64,000 nucleotides of DNA from Streptomyces fuscichromogenes (GCF_014645815.1 NZ_BMML01000001.1:186001-250000); one strand, 5' to 3'. Positions 9,201 through 18,277 are shown, numbered from the stretch's first letter. A program made the numbers and translations. The notes: generated from the letters alone by a model not told the origin.

Positions 9201-9508
9201 CGATCCGGTACTCCTCCGACCCGCTGACCCAGGCCATCACCCCGCACATGGTCTCCTACTGCCTGACCATCGCGGCGATCGCCCTGCCCGGCGTCGACGG
9301 CGGCACCCGGGTGCTGGACGCGGTCCGCTGTCTGGGCGCCGCCGAGGCGCTGCTGCCGCCCGGCCACGTCTCCAGCGGCTCGGAGCGCGCCATCCGCGAG
9401 CGGACCGAGGCCCGGGTCCGTGCCGCCCTCGGCGACGACGCGGCCTATGCGTCGGCGTACGCCGAGGGCGGTGGCCTCTCCCTCGCGGAGGCCACCGCCC
9501 TGATCTGA
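6224..9508 (+). CDS. SARP/AfsR-like transcriptional regulator with NB-ARC ATPase
   Basis: A 1094-residue cytoplasmic regulator. Order: OmpR-type winged helix (residues 1-92), bacterial transcriptional activation domain (about 95-242), NB-ARC/STAND ATPase with P-loop GPGGAGKT at 288-295 and Walker-B-like LIVLDNCEH, winged-helix cap (SWDLLDAGERDVLGRLSVF), then a long TPR-like C-terminal half. This is the AfsR-style large SARP layout; such proteins activate secondary metabolism or transport genes. ATG 6224 is used; GTG 6233 is an alternative that removes three residues, and the ribosome site is poor for both. The adjacent DrrAB-type exporter carries 11-bp-phased direct repeats upstream, a natural target. 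Confidence 0.9.
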   Translation: MDPVRYAILGTTQALRPDGTAVPVGGARLRALLTVLALRPGRPVSAGLLVDEVWGDEPPADANGALQALVGRLRRALGAGAIESADGGYRLAAAPDDIDLHRFERLTGEGLRALADADPAKAATVLDDALALWRGPALADLPDRTAEAARVDVRRLDALRARHTAALALGQAEQALPELTALCDAHPLDEPLQTLRLRALHSTGRTAEALAAYDDVRHLLADRLGSDPGSELRALHAELLDPAAEPAPAEPVRPGNLRARLTSFVGREADIRAIRGDLAAARLVTLLGPGGAGKTRLSQEAAETVGHAARDGVWLAELAPLDDPAGVPEAVLSALGARETVLYGAGAEGMRAATDRHDDPVERLVEHCVRRRMLIVLDNCEHVVDAAADLTARLLERCPDLTILATSREPLGVPGELLRPVEPLPDPVALRLFADRGAAARPGFTVDADEQTAAACAEICRRLDGLPLAVELAAARLRMLTPRQIADRLDDRFRLLTSGSRTVLPRQQTLRAVVDWSWDLLDAGERDVLGRLSVFAGGCDLAAAEAVCGPAALDALGSLVDKSLVVAAPCRDQGAEEGMRYRLLETVAEYAGERLDESGGRAVAERAHLTYYRELARATDPLLRGSGQRAALDRFQLEYENLRTALRHAIAAKDEQEALCVAHALIWYWQMRDQRIEARTWCGEIMALGPDPFAEPVRPAEPVWRRCTDTPPPYSGEVLAEARRGIHLAHLACMDTELDSWQTPEAQAKLRAVTQVYEPGQPQTCRVPGMFWFFAVMLTGGMDRLRVILDAGVRTCRETPGFEWELANTLQMRANLLANRASWAHDATRDADESLEIYRRLGDVWGIADALSARAESRERKGEYEAAAADYEAAVERAEQLGAHAHVAMLNARLGSALVETAEAEEGERLLREVIARNEGTHNEAMPAARLFLTIRLVLTDRVTEAREQLRLLREQFAIAHFVVFDALILTQEAWVDAVEGLYEESLARLRQSIRYSSDPLTQAITPHMVSYCLTIAAIALPGVDGGTRVLDAVRCLGAAEALLPPGHVSSGSERAIRERTEARVRAALGDDAAYASAYAEGGGLSLAEATALI

Positions 9509-9524
9509 GGTCGTTCGGCGAAGC

Positions 9525-10337
9525 TCAGTTCTTCGTACGGAACTTGTGGATCGCGTACGGCGCCGCGATCGCCGTGATCCCCACCGACCAGGCCAGCGTC
9601 ACCCACAGGTCGTGCGCGACCGGGCCGCCGACCATCAGGCCGCGCGCGGCGTCGGCGAGCGTGGACAGCGGGTTGTAGTCGGTGAAGTTCTGCAGCCAGC
9701 CCGGCATCGAGTTCGTCGGCGCGAAGATCGACGAGCCGAACTGCAGCGGGAACAGCACCAGGAACCCCATGGCCTGCACGGACTGGGCGTTCTTCAGGAC
9801 CACGCCCAGGGTGAGGAACACCCACATGATCGAGGAGGCGAACACCGCGGACAGCGCCACGGCGGCGAACAGCCCGCCCCAGTGGGTGATGTGGAACCCG
9901 ACGAGCACGGCGACGATCATCAGCACGGCGGTGGCGAACAGCATCCGCACCAGTTCCACCGAGATCTTCGCGAACAGCACCGAGCCGCGCCCGATCGGCA
10001 GCGACCGGAACCGGTCCATCACGCCGGAGTTGAAGTCCTGGCTGAACCCGGTGCCGACGCCCTGCGAGAGCGTCATGCTCATCATCGCGATCATGCCCGG
10101 GATGACGTACTGGACGTATCCGTCCTGACCGCCGCCGAGCGCCTGCCCGATCGAGCCGCCGAAGACGTACACGAACAGCAGGGTGAAGACGACCGGCATC
10201 AGCAGCGCGTCGAACATCGACTCCGGGTCCTGCCGGATCCACAGCAGGTTGCGGCGGACCAGGGCTCCGGTGTGCCGCAGGTGCGCGCGCAGCGGGATAC
10301 GGACGTCGGCGGCCGGGGTGGTGGTGGCGGCGCTCAT
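9525..10337 (-). CDS. ABC-2 type exporter permease (DrrB-like)
   Basis: A 270-residue membrane protein with six predicted helices and the ABC-2 signature region (YVIPGMIAMMSMTLSQGVGTGFSQDFNSGVMDRFRSLPI). DrrB-type permeases pump daunorubicin-like drugs or other lipophilic compounds out of the cell. Its ATG overlaps the stop of the ATPase gene (ATGA at 10334-10337), so the two are translationally coupled. It is convergent with the SARP-like regulator, with 16 bp between stop codons. Product family is certain; substrate unknown. Confidence 0.9.
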   Translation of the reverse strand: MSAATTTPAADVRIPLRAHLRHTGALVRRNLLWIRQDPESMFDALLMPVVFTLLFVYVFGGSIGQALGGGQDGYVQYVIPGMIAMMSMTLSQGVGTGFSQDFNSGVMDRFRSLPIGRGSVLFAKISVELVRMLFATAVLMIVAVLVGFHITHWGGLFAAVALSAVFASSIMWVFLTLGVVLKNAQSVQAMGFLVLFPLQFGSSIFAPTNSMPGWLQNFTDYNPLSTLADAARGLMVGGPVAHDLWVTLAWSVGITAIAAPYAIHKFRTKN

Positions 10338-11341
10338 ACGGCGACCTCCTGGCGGTCGTCGGTGGTCTTGGCGTCCTGCGGGGCACTGGCGCGGTGGCCG
10401 GTGAGGGACAGGAACACCTCGTCCAGGCTGGGCAGTTCGGTGGTGATGGAGCTGATGGTGATACCGCGGGCGGTCACGGCGCCGACCACCGCGGTCAGTT
10501 GCTCGTCGCTGAGGATCGGCACCAGCAGGGTGCCGCTCTCGCCGTCCACGGCGGTACCGGCGAGCCCGGTGATCCCGAGCTCGTCGATCATGGCGGCGAG
10601 CGGCGGGGCCTGCAACGGATCGACGGGCCGCACCCGCAGGGTCCGTCCGCCGACCCTCGCCTTCAGCTCCTCCACCTTGCCGCCCGCGATGACCTTCCCG
10701 CGGTCCACGACGGTCAGCTCGGAGGCGAGCTGCTCGGCCTCCTCCATGTACTGGGTGGTCAGCAGTACGGTCACCCCCTCGCCGACCATGGCCTTGACCT
10801 CGGTCCACACCTCGTTGCGGGTGCGCGGGTCGAGGCCGGTGGTCGGCTCGTCCAGGAACAGCACCTGGGGGTGTCCGATCATCGAGGCGGCGAGGTCGAG
10901 CCGGCGCCGCATGCCGCCGGAGTACGTGCTCGCCGGCCGCTTCGCGGCCTCGGTCAGCGAGAACCGCTCCAGCAGTTCGTCGGCCCGAGCACGGGCGTCC
11001 TTGCGCGGCAGGTCCAGCAGCCGCCCGATCATGTAGAGGTTCTCCCAGCCCGGCAGCTTCTCGTCCACGGAGGCGTACTGCCCGGTCAGGCCGATCACCC
11101 GGCGCAGCTGGCGGGGCTGGCGCAGCACGTCGTACCCGGCGACGACCGCCTCTCCCGCGTCGGGCTGCAGCAGCGTGGACAGGATCCGTACCAGGGTGGT
11201 CTTGCCGGCCCCGTTCGGGCCGAGCACGCCCATCACGGTGCCCTGGCGGACGTCCAGATCAACTCCGTCGAGTGCCTTGGTGTCGCCGTAGTGCTTCACC
11301 AGCCCCCGTACGGACACGGCGTTGTTGTCGATTCGCGTCAT
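10334..11341 (-). CDS. ABC exporter ATPase (DrrA-like)
   Basis: A 335-residue cytoplasmic ATPase. Walker A is GPNGAGKTT, the Q-loop region LTGQYAS, the signature YSGGMRRRLDLA, Walker B VLFLDEPTTGLD and the H-loop region LLTTQYMEEAE. The C-terminal 100 residues form the DrrA-type DUF4162 extension ending near PSLDEVFLSLTGH. It forms an exporter with the coupled permease. The start chosen is ATG 11341 (MTRIDNNAVSVRGL); an in-frame start 30 nt upstream would enter the repeat region. No Shine-Dalgarno is evident, consistent with a leaderless start. Confidence 0.93.
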   Translation of the reverse strand: MTRIDNNAVSVRGLVKHYGDTKALDGVDLDVRQGTVMGVLGPNGAGKTTLVRILSTLLQPDAGEAVVAGYDVLRQPRQLRRVIGLTGQYASVDEKLPGWENLYMIGRLLDLPRKDARARADELLERFSLTEAAKRPASTYSGGMRRRLDLAASMIGHPQVLFLDEPTTGLDPRTRNEVWTEVKAMVGEGVTVLLTTQYMEEAEQLASELTVVDRGKVIAGGKVEELKARVGGRTLRVRPVDPLQAPPLAAMIDELGITGLAGTAVDGESGTLLVPILSDEQLTAVVGAVTARGITISSITTELPSLDEVFLSLTGHRASAPQDAKTTDDRQEVAV

Positions 11342-11361
11342 GGGTAGAACCGTGCCAGGCC

Positions 11362-11413
11362 CCACCGACAAACCACCGACAGCCCACCGACACCGGCCGA
11401 CAGTCCACCGACA
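11362..11413. promoter_or_regulatory. Five 11-bp-phased direct repeats, candidate SARP operator
   Basis: CCACCGACA occurs at 11362, 11373, 11384 and 11405, with a degenerate CGGCCGACA at 11394. Spacing is 11, 11, 10 and 11 bp. On the exporter's strand the heptamer reads TGTCGGT. SARP-type regulators bind heptamers at 11-bp spacing just upstream of the -10 region. The last copy is 20 bp from the ATPase start codon. Confidence 0.5.
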
Positions 11414-11432
11414 GCCCGCCTACGCGAACGCC

Positions 11433-11459
11433 GACGGGACCGCCGACGGGACCGCCGAC
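11433..11459. repeat. 12-bp tandem repeat
   Basis: GACGGGACCGCC occurs twice in a row, followed by a partial copy, just upstream of the acetyltransferase start. Confidence 0.7.
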
Positions 11460-11483
11460 AGGCGGGCGCGTACCGTGCAGGCC

Positions 11484-11990
11484 GTGACCCCATTCGAGGC
11501 CCGGCCCATCGGCACCGGGCGACTGGACCTGCTGCCGCTGCGCGTCGAGCACGCCGAGGAGATGGCCGCGGTGCTCCGCGACCCGGCCCTGCACACCTTC
11601 ACCGGCGGCACCCCGGACACCGCCGAGGCCCTGCGCTCGCGCTACCGCCGCCTCACCGCGGGCTCCCCTGACCCCGCAGTCTCCTGGCTGAACTGGGTGA
11701 TCCGGCTCCGCCCCGACTCCTGCCTCACCGGCTACGTCCAGGCGACGGTCACCGATGCCGTCGCGGAGATCGCCTGGGTGGTGGGCACCCCGTGGCAGGG
11801 CCGGGGCATCGCCACCGAGGCGGCCCGCGCCCTCGTCGACCGGCTCGCCCGGCAGCGGGTGTTGACGGTCATCGCCCACATCCACCCCGACCACCACGCC
11901 TCGGCCGCGGTCGCCACAGCCGTCGGCCTCCGCCCCACGGACCTCCGGCAGGAAGGCGAGATCCGCTGGAGCCGACCCGCGCCGCTCTGA
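11484..11990 (+). CDS. GNAT-family N-acetyltransferase
   Basis: A 168-residue soluble protein of the RimJ/RimL-like acetyltransferase type: TGRLDLLPLRVEHAEEMAAVL at the N-terminus, the acetyl-CoA loop TPWQGRGIATEAARAL (Q/RxxGxG/A pattern), and the final AVATAVGLRPTD segment. Members acetylate amino groups of proteins, antibiotics or metabolites with acetyl-CoA. The start is GTG 11484; an open frame reaches further upstream but crosses the repeats and encodes a repetitive, low-quality extension. It is divergent from the exporter operon. A 13-bp-stem hairpin follows at 12003. Confidence 0.85.
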   Translation: MTPFEARPIGTGRLDLLPLRVEHAEEMAAVLRDPALHTFTGGTPDTAEALRSRYRRLTAGSPDPAVSWLNWVIRLRPDSCLTGYVQATVTDAVAEIAWVVGTPWQGRGIATEAARALVDRLARQRVLTVIAHIHPDHHASAAVATAVGLRPTDLRQEGEIRWSRPAPL

Positions 11991-12002
11991 CCGCGAACGG
12001 CA

Positions 12003-12038
12003 GCCGGCCCGCCGACGGGGGAAGATCGGCGGGCCGGC
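12003..12038. terminator. Hairpin terminator between GNAT and panB
   Basis: A 13-bp perfect stem (GCCGGCCCGCCGA with its reverse complement at 12026-12038) and a 10-nt loop. There is no T-run, as is common in Streptomyces. Between convergent genes it could stop both. Confidence 0.7.
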
Positions 12039-12084
12039 CTCGGTGTTTCCGCAGTGGCTCTCGGCGGGCGGCCGTTCTCCGGAC

Positions 12085-12125
12085 CCGGAAGGGGCGCGAG
12101 GAACGGCGCGACCGGCCACGACGAA
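12085..12125. repeat. Degenerate copy of the dispersed intergenic repeat
   Basis: AAGGGGCGCGAGGAACGGCGCGACC resembles, with substitutions, the unit at 1741-1765. It lies downstream of panB. Confidence 0.5.
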
Positions 12126-12173
12126 GCCGTCCGACGATCGACGGCCCCTCGCGGCTCTTCCTCGGCGCCGCGC

Positions 12174-13049
12174 TCAGTGGACGGAGTGCTCCTCCAGCGG
12201 GAACGCTCCGCCGACGACGTCCTCGGCGTAGGCGCGGGCCGCGTTGCCCATGACCTCGCGCAGATCCGCGTACTTCTTCACGAACTTGGGCACCCGGCCC
12301 GAGGTCAGGCCGAGCATGTCCGTCCAGACCAGGACCTGCGCGTCGGTCTCGGGACCGGCGCCGATGCCGACCGTCGGGATGTGCAGCACCCGGGTCACCT
12401 CGGCCGCGAGCTCCGCCGGGACCAGCTCCAGGACGACCGCGAACGCGCCCGCGTCCTGGACCGACTTGGCGTCGCGCAGCAGCTGCTGGGCCGCCTCCTC
12501 GCCGCGGCCCTGCACGCGGTAGCCCATCGCGTTGACGGACTGCGGGGTCAGGCCGATGTGCGCCATCACCGGGATGCCGGACTCGACGAGGAGCCGGATC
12601 TGTTCGTACGACCGCTCGCCGCCCTCCAGCTTGACCGCGCCGACGCCCGCCTCCTTGACCAGCCGGGTCGCCGAGCGCAGTGCCTGCACCGGGCCCTCCT
12701 GGTAGGAGCCGAAGGGAAGGTCGCCGACGATCAGGGCGCGCTGGGTGCCGCGGACCACGGCCGCCGACAGCATGGTCATCTCGTCCAGGGTGACCGGCAC
12801 CGTCGACTCGTAGCCGAGGTGACAGTTGCCGGCCGAGTCGCCGACCAGGAGCACGGGGATGCCGGCCTCGTCGAAGACGGAGGCGGTCATCGCGTCGTAG
12901 GCGGTGAGCATGGGCCACTTCTCGCCGCGTTCCTTGGCGAGGGCGATGTCCCGGACCGTGATGCGTCGCGTGCCCTTGCCCCCGTACAGCGTCCTGCTGC
13001 CGTCGGAGGGGCTGTTCTGCACAGTCTGGGCAGCCGAAAGCTGCGTCAT
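12174..13049 (-). CDS. panB: Ketopantoate hydroxymethyltransferase
   Basis: A 291-residue cytoplasmic TIM-barrel enzyme that transfers a hydroxymethyl group from 5,10-methylene-tetrahydrofolate to 2-oxoisovalerate, giving ketopantoate in the pantothenate/CoA pathway. Family motifs: MLTAYDAMTASVFDEAGI, VLLVGDSAGNCHLGYEST with the metal Asp, GGERS, and MAHIGLTPQSVNAMGYRVQGR. The N-terminal 25 residues form an actinobacterial extension. ATG 13049 is chosen because AAGGAG lies 8 nt upstream; an earlier ATG at 13070 has none. It appears monocistronic here, away from panC and panD. Confidence 0.95.
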   Translation of the reverse strand: MTQLSAAQTVQNSPSDGSRTLYGGKGTRRITVRDIALAKERGEKWPMLTAYDAMTASVFDEAGIPVLLVGDSAGNCHLGYESTVPVTLDEMTMLSAAVVRGTQRALIVGDLPFGSYQEGPVQALRSATRLVKEAGVGAVKLEGGERSYEQIRLLVESGIPVMAHIGLTPQSVNAMGYRVQGRGEEAAQQLLRDAKSVQDAGAFAVVLELVPAELAAEVTRVLHIPTVGIGAGPETDAQVLVWTDMLGLTSGRVPKFVKKYADLREVMGNAARAYAEDVVGGAFPLEEHSVH

Positions 13050-13226
13050 GACAACGGCTCCTTCAGTCATCTCGAGGCACCCTGACGGCGTCCCCGGATC
13101 CCTCCCATGGTGGCACTTCGTGCCGCCCTCGGCCAGGGGACCTCCGTGTGATCCATCGGTCATCGCCACCCGCCCGCCGGAGCACCGCCGTGTCGCGTTG
13201 TGTAAGTTTTGAGTAAAGGACTTCAG

Positions 13227-13245
13227 ATACGAGACGGTGCCGTAT
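13227..13245. promoter_or_regulatory. Imperfect palindrome, probable TetR operator of the DHA2 exporter
   Basis: ATACGAGAC-G-GTGCCGTAT: 7 of 9 arm positions pair. It overlaps the expected -35 region of the exporter at 13270, a usual place for repression by the neighbouring TetR-type protein. Confidence 0.5.
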
Positions 13246-13256
13246 TGAAATGGGCC

Positions 13257-13272
13257 TAGGGTCGTCGGCATG
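13257..13272 (+). promoter_or_regulatory. Leaderless-type promoter of the DHA2 exporter
   Basis: TAGGGT at 13257-13262 ends 7 nt before ATG 13270. No Shine-Dalgarno lies in between. Confidence 0.45.
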
Positions 13273-14868
13273 ACAACTCCTGCCGACCACGCTCCACCCG
13301 GTCCCCGCATACCCGAGGCGGTGCACCGGCGCCGCTGGGCGATTCTCGGCGTGCTGATGCTGAGCCTGCTGATCGTGGTGCTCGACAACTCGATCCTGAA
13401 CGTCGCCGTCAAGACCATCTCCACCCCGGCCCCGGTCGGCCTCGGCGCCACCCAGAGCCAGCTGGAGTGGGCGATCAACGCCTACACCCTCGTCTTCGCC
13501 GGCCTGCTCTTCACCGCCGGCCTCGTCGGCGACCGCCTCGGCCGCAAGAAGGTGCTCATCGGCGGCCTCCTGGTGTTCGGCGTCGGCTCGGCCTTCGCCG
13601 CCGAGTCCGGCTCCCCGGACCAGCTGATCGGCTTCCGGGCCCTGATGGCCCTCGGTGCCGCCTTCGTGATGCCCGCCACCCTCGCCGTCCTGATGAACGT
13701 CTTCGAGCGTCAGGAGCAGCCCAAGGCGATCGGCATCTGGGCCGGCGGCGTCGGCCTGGCCATCGCCATCGGCCCGATCACCGGCGGTGTGCTGCTCGAC
13801 CACTTCTGGTGGGGCTCGGTCTTCCTCATCAACGTACCGATCGTGATCATCGCGCTCGTCCTGATGTTCTGGCTGGTGCCCGACTCGCGCGACCCGCGCC
13901 CCGGCCGCATCGACCCGGTCGGCGTGGTGCTCTCCGTCGTGGGCCTGGTCCTCCTCGTCTACGGCATCATCAAGGGCGGCGAACTCGCCGACTTCACCGA
14001 CGCCAAGGTGCTCGCCACCATCGCCGCGGGCCTCGCCGTGCTGGCCGGCTTCGTGATCTTCGAGATGCGCAGCGACCACCCGTCCCTGGACGTCACCTAC
14101 TTCAAGAACAAGGTCTTCTCGGCCGCCATGGCCGCCATCGCGCTGGTCTTCTTCGCGCTGATGGGCGTGACCTTCTTCTCCGTCTTCTACACCCAGAGCG
14201 TGCGCGGCTACTCGCCGCTGCAGTCCGGTCTGCTGCTGCTCCCGCTGGCCGTCGCCCAGATGATCTTCGCGCCGCGGGCCCGGCTGGTCGTGGACCGGTT
14301 CGGCAACAAGGCCACCACCGCGGGCGGCCTGGTGCTGATCGCCGCCACGCTGGGCGCCTTCGCCACCTTCGAGGCCGACACGCCGATCTGGATCCTGGAG
14401 ATCGTCTTCTTCCTGATGGGCTTCGGCATGGCGCACATCATGACGCCGACCTCGGTCGTCATCATGCAGGCGCTGCCCCGCGAGAAGGCCGGTTCCGCCT
14501 CCGCGCTCAGCAACACCTTCCGCCAGGTCGGCGGCGCCCTCGGCATCGCCGTGCTCGGCTCGGTGCTGTCGACGTCGTACCGCAACGGCGTCGAGGGCAA
14601 GCTCGGCTCGCTGCCGCCGGGGCTGCGCGAGACCGCCGGCGAGTCCATCGAGGCCACGCTCGGTGTCGCCGCGAAGCTCGGGGCGCAGGGCAAGGCCCTG
14701 GTCACCCCCGCCAACGACGCCTTCCTGCACGCCATGCACACCACCGCCCTGTGCGGCGCGGGCGTCGCGCTGATCGGCGCCGTGGTCGTGGCCCTCTTCC
14801 TGCCGGGCAAGCCGCCGGCCGGTCAGCAGGGCGACCGGGAGCAGGAGTTGGTCGTAGCGGGGGAGTGA
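13270..14868 (+). CDS. DHA2 (14-TMS) MFS multidrug exporter
   Basis: A 532-residue membrane protein of the EmrB/QacA type with 14 predicted helices. Visible motifs: [10 protein letters not shown] in TM1 (motif D1), [13 protein letters not shown] in loop 2-3 (motif A), and a TM5 motif C region ([23 protein letters not shown]). Proteins of this type export cationic dyes, antiseptics or the strain's own antibiotics by proton antiport. It starts leaderless at 13270. A TetR-family gene follows on the same strand after 117 bp and is the likely regulator, since palindromes precede both genes. Confidence 0.92.
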   Translation: MTTPADHAPPGPRIPEAVHRRRWAILGVLMLSLLIVVLDNSILNVAVKTISTPAPVGLGATQSQLEWAINAYTLVFAGLLFTAGLVGDRLGRKKVLIGGLLVFGVGSAFAAESGSPDQLIGFRALMALGAAFVMPATLAVLMNVFERQEQPKAIGIWAGGVGLAIAIGPITGGVLLDHFWWGSVFLINVPIVIIALVLMFWLVPDSRDPRPGRIDPVGVVLSVVGLVLLVYGIIKGGELADFTDAKVLATIAAGLAVLAGFVIFEMRSDHPSLDVTYFKNKVFSAAMAAIALVFFALMGVTFFSVFYTQSVRGYSPLQSGLLLLPLAVAQMIFAPRARLVVDRFGNKATTAGGLVLIAATLGAFATFEADTPIWILEIVFFLMGFGMAHIMTPTSVVIMQALPREKAGSASALSNTFRQVGGALGIAVLGSVLSTSYRNGVEGKLGSLPPGLRETAGESIEATLGVAAKLGAQGKALVTPANDAFLHAMHTTALCGAGVALIGAVVVALFLPGKPPAGQQGDREQELVVAGE

Positions 14869-14944
14869 ACGACCGGACGGACCGGACGGCACCGGCAGGA
14901 ACCACGGGGGAGACCGCGGGAGACACCACGGGGGGAGGCTTCGG

Positions 14945-14964
14945 CTGCGGGAGAATTCCCGTAG
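14945..14964. promoter_or_regulatory. Palindrome upstream of the TetR gene
   Basis: CTGCGGGA-GAAT-TCCCGTAG: 7 of 8 arm positions pair. It sits 21 bp before the GTG start and may be an autoregulatory site, but differs in sequence from the palindrome at 13227. Confidence 0.4.
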
Positions 14965-14985
14965 CCAGTGAGAGGACGGTATGAC

Positions 14986-15645
<660 letters not shown>

Positions 15646-15855
15646 CCGTGGCCGCGGTGGTGCGGTCGCGGGCCGAGTGTTCGCGTTTCGTCACAGTCCC
15701 CGCCGATCCGACGGCAACCGGAACTCCTCCCGGCTGCTCGTTCGTCCTCGTCTTCCGTACGGCCGTCATGTGACGGCGGGAGAGAAGCCGATCATCCCCT
15801 AGGGTCGTGTCCGGGGGAACGACGGTGTGCACGGCAGGTTTGTGAGGCAGGCGGT

Positions 15856-16908
15856 ATGGCGCAGCAGGCGTACATGACGGAGACGGACAACGGCGGCTCG
15901 GGACCCGAGCGCCGGGGAGACCGGTTCCGGCGCCTGGTGAACCGCTTGCTGTCCGGCTGGCGCGACGATCCGCGGATCTGGCGCCGGGGCGTCGTCGTCG
16001 CCGCGGTGGCGCTGCTCCTCGCCGGGGTGATGCTGCTGCACTCCCGCATCCCCAACGCCGTCGGCAACCTCGGCAGTCTCACCGAGACCTTCCTGCCCTG
16101 GCTGGGCCTGCTGATCCCGGTACTGCTGCTGGCCGGCGTCCTGCGCAGGTCGGCGACGGCGCTGATCGCCGTACTGCTGCCGGCGATCGTCTGGCTGAAC
16201 CTGTTCGGCGGACTGCTCACCGACAAGCAGAGCGCCGGCGGCGACTTCATGGTGGCCACCCACAACGTCAACGCCGACAACCCCGACCCGACGGGTACGG
16301 CCGCCCGGCTCGCCGCCTCCGGCGCCGAGGTGCTGGCCCTGGAGGAGCTGACCGCTTCGGCGGTACCGACGTACGAGAAGGCGCTGGCGTCGACGTACAA
16401 GTACCACGCGGTCGAGGGGACCGTCGGCCTGTGGAGCAAGTACCGCCTCACCGGGGTCAAGGCCGTCGACATCAAACTGGGCTGGACGCGCGCGATGCGG
16501 GCCACGGTCGCCACCCCGGACGGTCCGCTCGCCGTCTACGTGGCCCATCTCCCCTCCGTACGCGTCAAGCTGGACGCCGGCTTCACCGCCCGGCAGCGCG
16601 ACACGAGCGCGGACGCGCTGGGCGAGGCCATCGTCGACGAGACCCTGCCCCGGGTGATCCTGCTCGGCGACCTCAACGGCACGATGAACGACCGCTCCCT
16701 CAACGCCGTCACCTCGCAGATGCGCTCCACGCAGGGCGCGGCGGGCAGCGGGTTCGGGTTCAGCTGGCCGGCCGCGTTCCCGATGGCCCGCATCGACCAG
16801 ATCATGGTCAAGGGCGTGGAGCCGGAGAGCTCCTGGACCCTGCCGAGGACCGGCAGCGACCACCTCCCGGTCGCCGCACGTGTGAACCTGACCACATCGG
16901 GATCGTAG
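15856..16908 (+). CDS. Membrane-anchored endonuclease/exonuclease/phosphatase-fold protein
   Basis: A 350-residue protein with a short cytoplasmic Arg-rich lead, three hydrophobic helices (about residues 48-125), and an extracytoplasmic EEP domain (about 135-345). Catalytic-family motifs: ATHNVNADN (Asn), LALEEL (metal Glu), LGDLNGTMND (Asp, Asn) and the final GSDHLPV (Asp-His). The fold covers DNase I, inositol phosphatases and sphingomyelinases. An outward-facing nuclease or phosphodiesterase is the natural inference. ATG 15856 has GAGG upstream; ATG 15874 is a possible internal alternative. Confidence 0.85.
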   Translation: MAQQAYMTETDNGGSGPERRGDRFRRLVNRLLSGWRDDPRIWRRGVVVAAVALLLAGVMLLHSRIPNAVGNLGSLTETFLPWLGLLIPVLLLAGVLRRSATALIAVLLPAIVWLNLFGGLLTDKQSAGGDFMVATHNVNADNPDPTGTAARLAASGAEVLALEELTASAVPTYEKALASTYKYHAVEGTVGLWSKYRLTGVKAVDIKLGWTRAMRATVATPDGPLAVYVAHLPSVRVKLDAGFTARQRDTSADALGEAIVDETLPRVILLGDLNGTMNDRSLNAVTSQMRSTQGAAGSGFGFSWPAAFPMARIDQIMVKGVEPESSWTLPRTGSDHLPVAARVNLTTSGS

Positions 16909-17056
16909 AAACCCCTGGTCGACCCCGCACCAACGGCTTTGTAAGGACAAAAGGACACCGCGCCGTAACCTGGCGGAATACTGGGCCTGGGACACTTTGT
17001 TCCGTAGCTGAACTTAGAACGCGCGGAACCCTGCTCCCCGAAAGGCAAAGCCCTTC

Positions 17057-18277
17057 ATGCCTCTGGCCCTGCTCGCCCTGGCCGTCGGCGCTTTTGGTCT
17101 CGGCACCACCGAATTCGTGATGATGGGCCTGCTGCCCGACGTCGCCGACGACCTGCACATCTCGATCCCCGCCGCCGGCCATCTGGTCTCGGCGTACGCG
17201 CTCGGCGTCGTCATCGGCGCCCCGCTGCTGGCCGCGCTCACCGCGCGCCTGCCCCGCCGCACGGTCCTCATCTCCCTGATGGCCCTGTTCGTGGCCGGCA
17301 ACGCGCTGTCCGCCCTGGCCCCCGGCTACGACTCGCTGCTGGCCGCCCGCTTCCTGAGCGGTCTGCCGCACGGCGCCTTCTTCGGCGTGGGCGCGGTCGT
17401 CGCGACCGGCCTGGCGGCACCGGAGCGCAGGGCCCGCTCGGTCTCCCTGATGTTCATGGGCCTGACCGTCGCCAACATCGTGGGTGTCCCGGTCGCCACC
17501 CTCATGGGCCAGCACCTGGGCTGGCGGGCGACCTTCCTGGGCGTGAGCCTGATCGGCGTCGCGGCGATGGCCGCGGTGTTCCTCCTCATCCACCCCGCCC
17601 GCACCCCGGCCCCGGCCTCCGGCCTGCGCGGCGAACTCACCGCCCTGCGCTCCCTGCCGGTCTGGCTGGCCCTCGGCACGACGGTCGTCGGCTTCGGCGC
17701 CCTGTTCTCCGCGTACAGCTACATCACGCCGATGCTGACGGAGTCCGCCGGGTACGCCGAGACCCGGGTGACCCTGCTGCTCGCCCTCTTCGGCGTCGGC
17801 GCCACGATCGGCAACCTGGTCGGCGGCCGTCTCGCCGACCACGCGATGCGCGGCACGCTGTTCGGCGGCCTGGTGTCGATGGTGGCGGTGCTGGTCCTCT
17901 TCCCGGTCCTGATGCGCACGGAGTGGAGCGCGGCGCTCGCGGTGGTACTGCTGGGCGTCGCGGCGTTCGTCACCGGCTCGCCCCTCCAGCTGATGGTCAT
18001 GGAACGCGCGACCGCGGGCCCCTCCCTCGCCTCCTCCGCCAACCAGGCCGCCTTCAACCTCGCCAACGCCGGCGGCGCCTGGATCGGCGGCGTGGCCCTG
18101 GCCGCGGGCTTCGGCGTCACCTCCCCGGCGGTGGCGGGCGCGGCCCTGGCCGTCCTGGGCCTGGGCGTCGCGGGCGTGGCGTACGCGGTGGACCGGCGCC
18201 ACGACGTCCCGGCACCGGTCCACGAGCGGATCGTCGCCTCGCACGTCCCGGACCAGGCGGAGCCGGTCCACTCCTGA
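17057..18277 (+). CDS. MFS exporter, DHA1 family (AraJ/CmlR-like)
   Basis: A 406-residue membrane protein with 12 helices. The N-terminus LALAVGAFGLGTTEFVMMGLLPDVA is the signature of the DHA1 group that includes sugar-efflux and chloramphenicol exporters; a cytoplasmic loop has RLPRRTV. Related Streptomyces proteins give chloramphenicol resistance, but substrate specificity cannot be assigned from sequence. ATG 17057 has AAAGG about 10 nt upstream. The gene appears monocistronic. The 148-bp upstream region is AT-richer than its surroundings and likely holds the promoter. Confidence 0.88.
   Translation: MPLALLALAVGAFGLGTTEFVMMGLLPDVADDLHISIPAAGHLVSAYALGVVIGAPLLAALTARLPRRTVLISLMALFVAGNALSALAPGYDSLLAARFLSGLPHGAFFGVGAVVATGLAAPERRARSVSLMFMGLTVANIVGVPVATLMGQHLGWRATFLGVSLIGVAAMAAVFLLIHPARTPAPASGLRGELTALRSLPVWLALGTTVVGFGALFSAYSYITPMLTESAGYAETRVTLLLALFGVGATIGNLVGGRLADHAMRGTLFGGLVSMVAVLVLFPVLMRTEWSAALAVVLLGVAAFVTGSPLQLMVMERATAGPSLASSANQAAFNLANAGGAWIGGVALAAGFGVTSPAVAGAALAVLGLGVAGVAYAVDRRHDVPAPVHERIVASHVPDQAEPVHS

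Noticed and set aside
5900..9367. A 1155-codon open frame antisense to the SARP-type regulator
   Set aside because: It has no domain, an amino-acid mix of Gly/Val/Arg/Ala/Gln typical of antisense frames in high-G+C DNA, and the opposite strand encodes a clear multi-domain protein.
11322..11483. Longer N-terminus for the GNAT protein from 11322
   Set aside because: The extension crosses phased direct repeats and yields a repetitive ADGTADGTAD peptide; the family domain begins right after GTG 11484.
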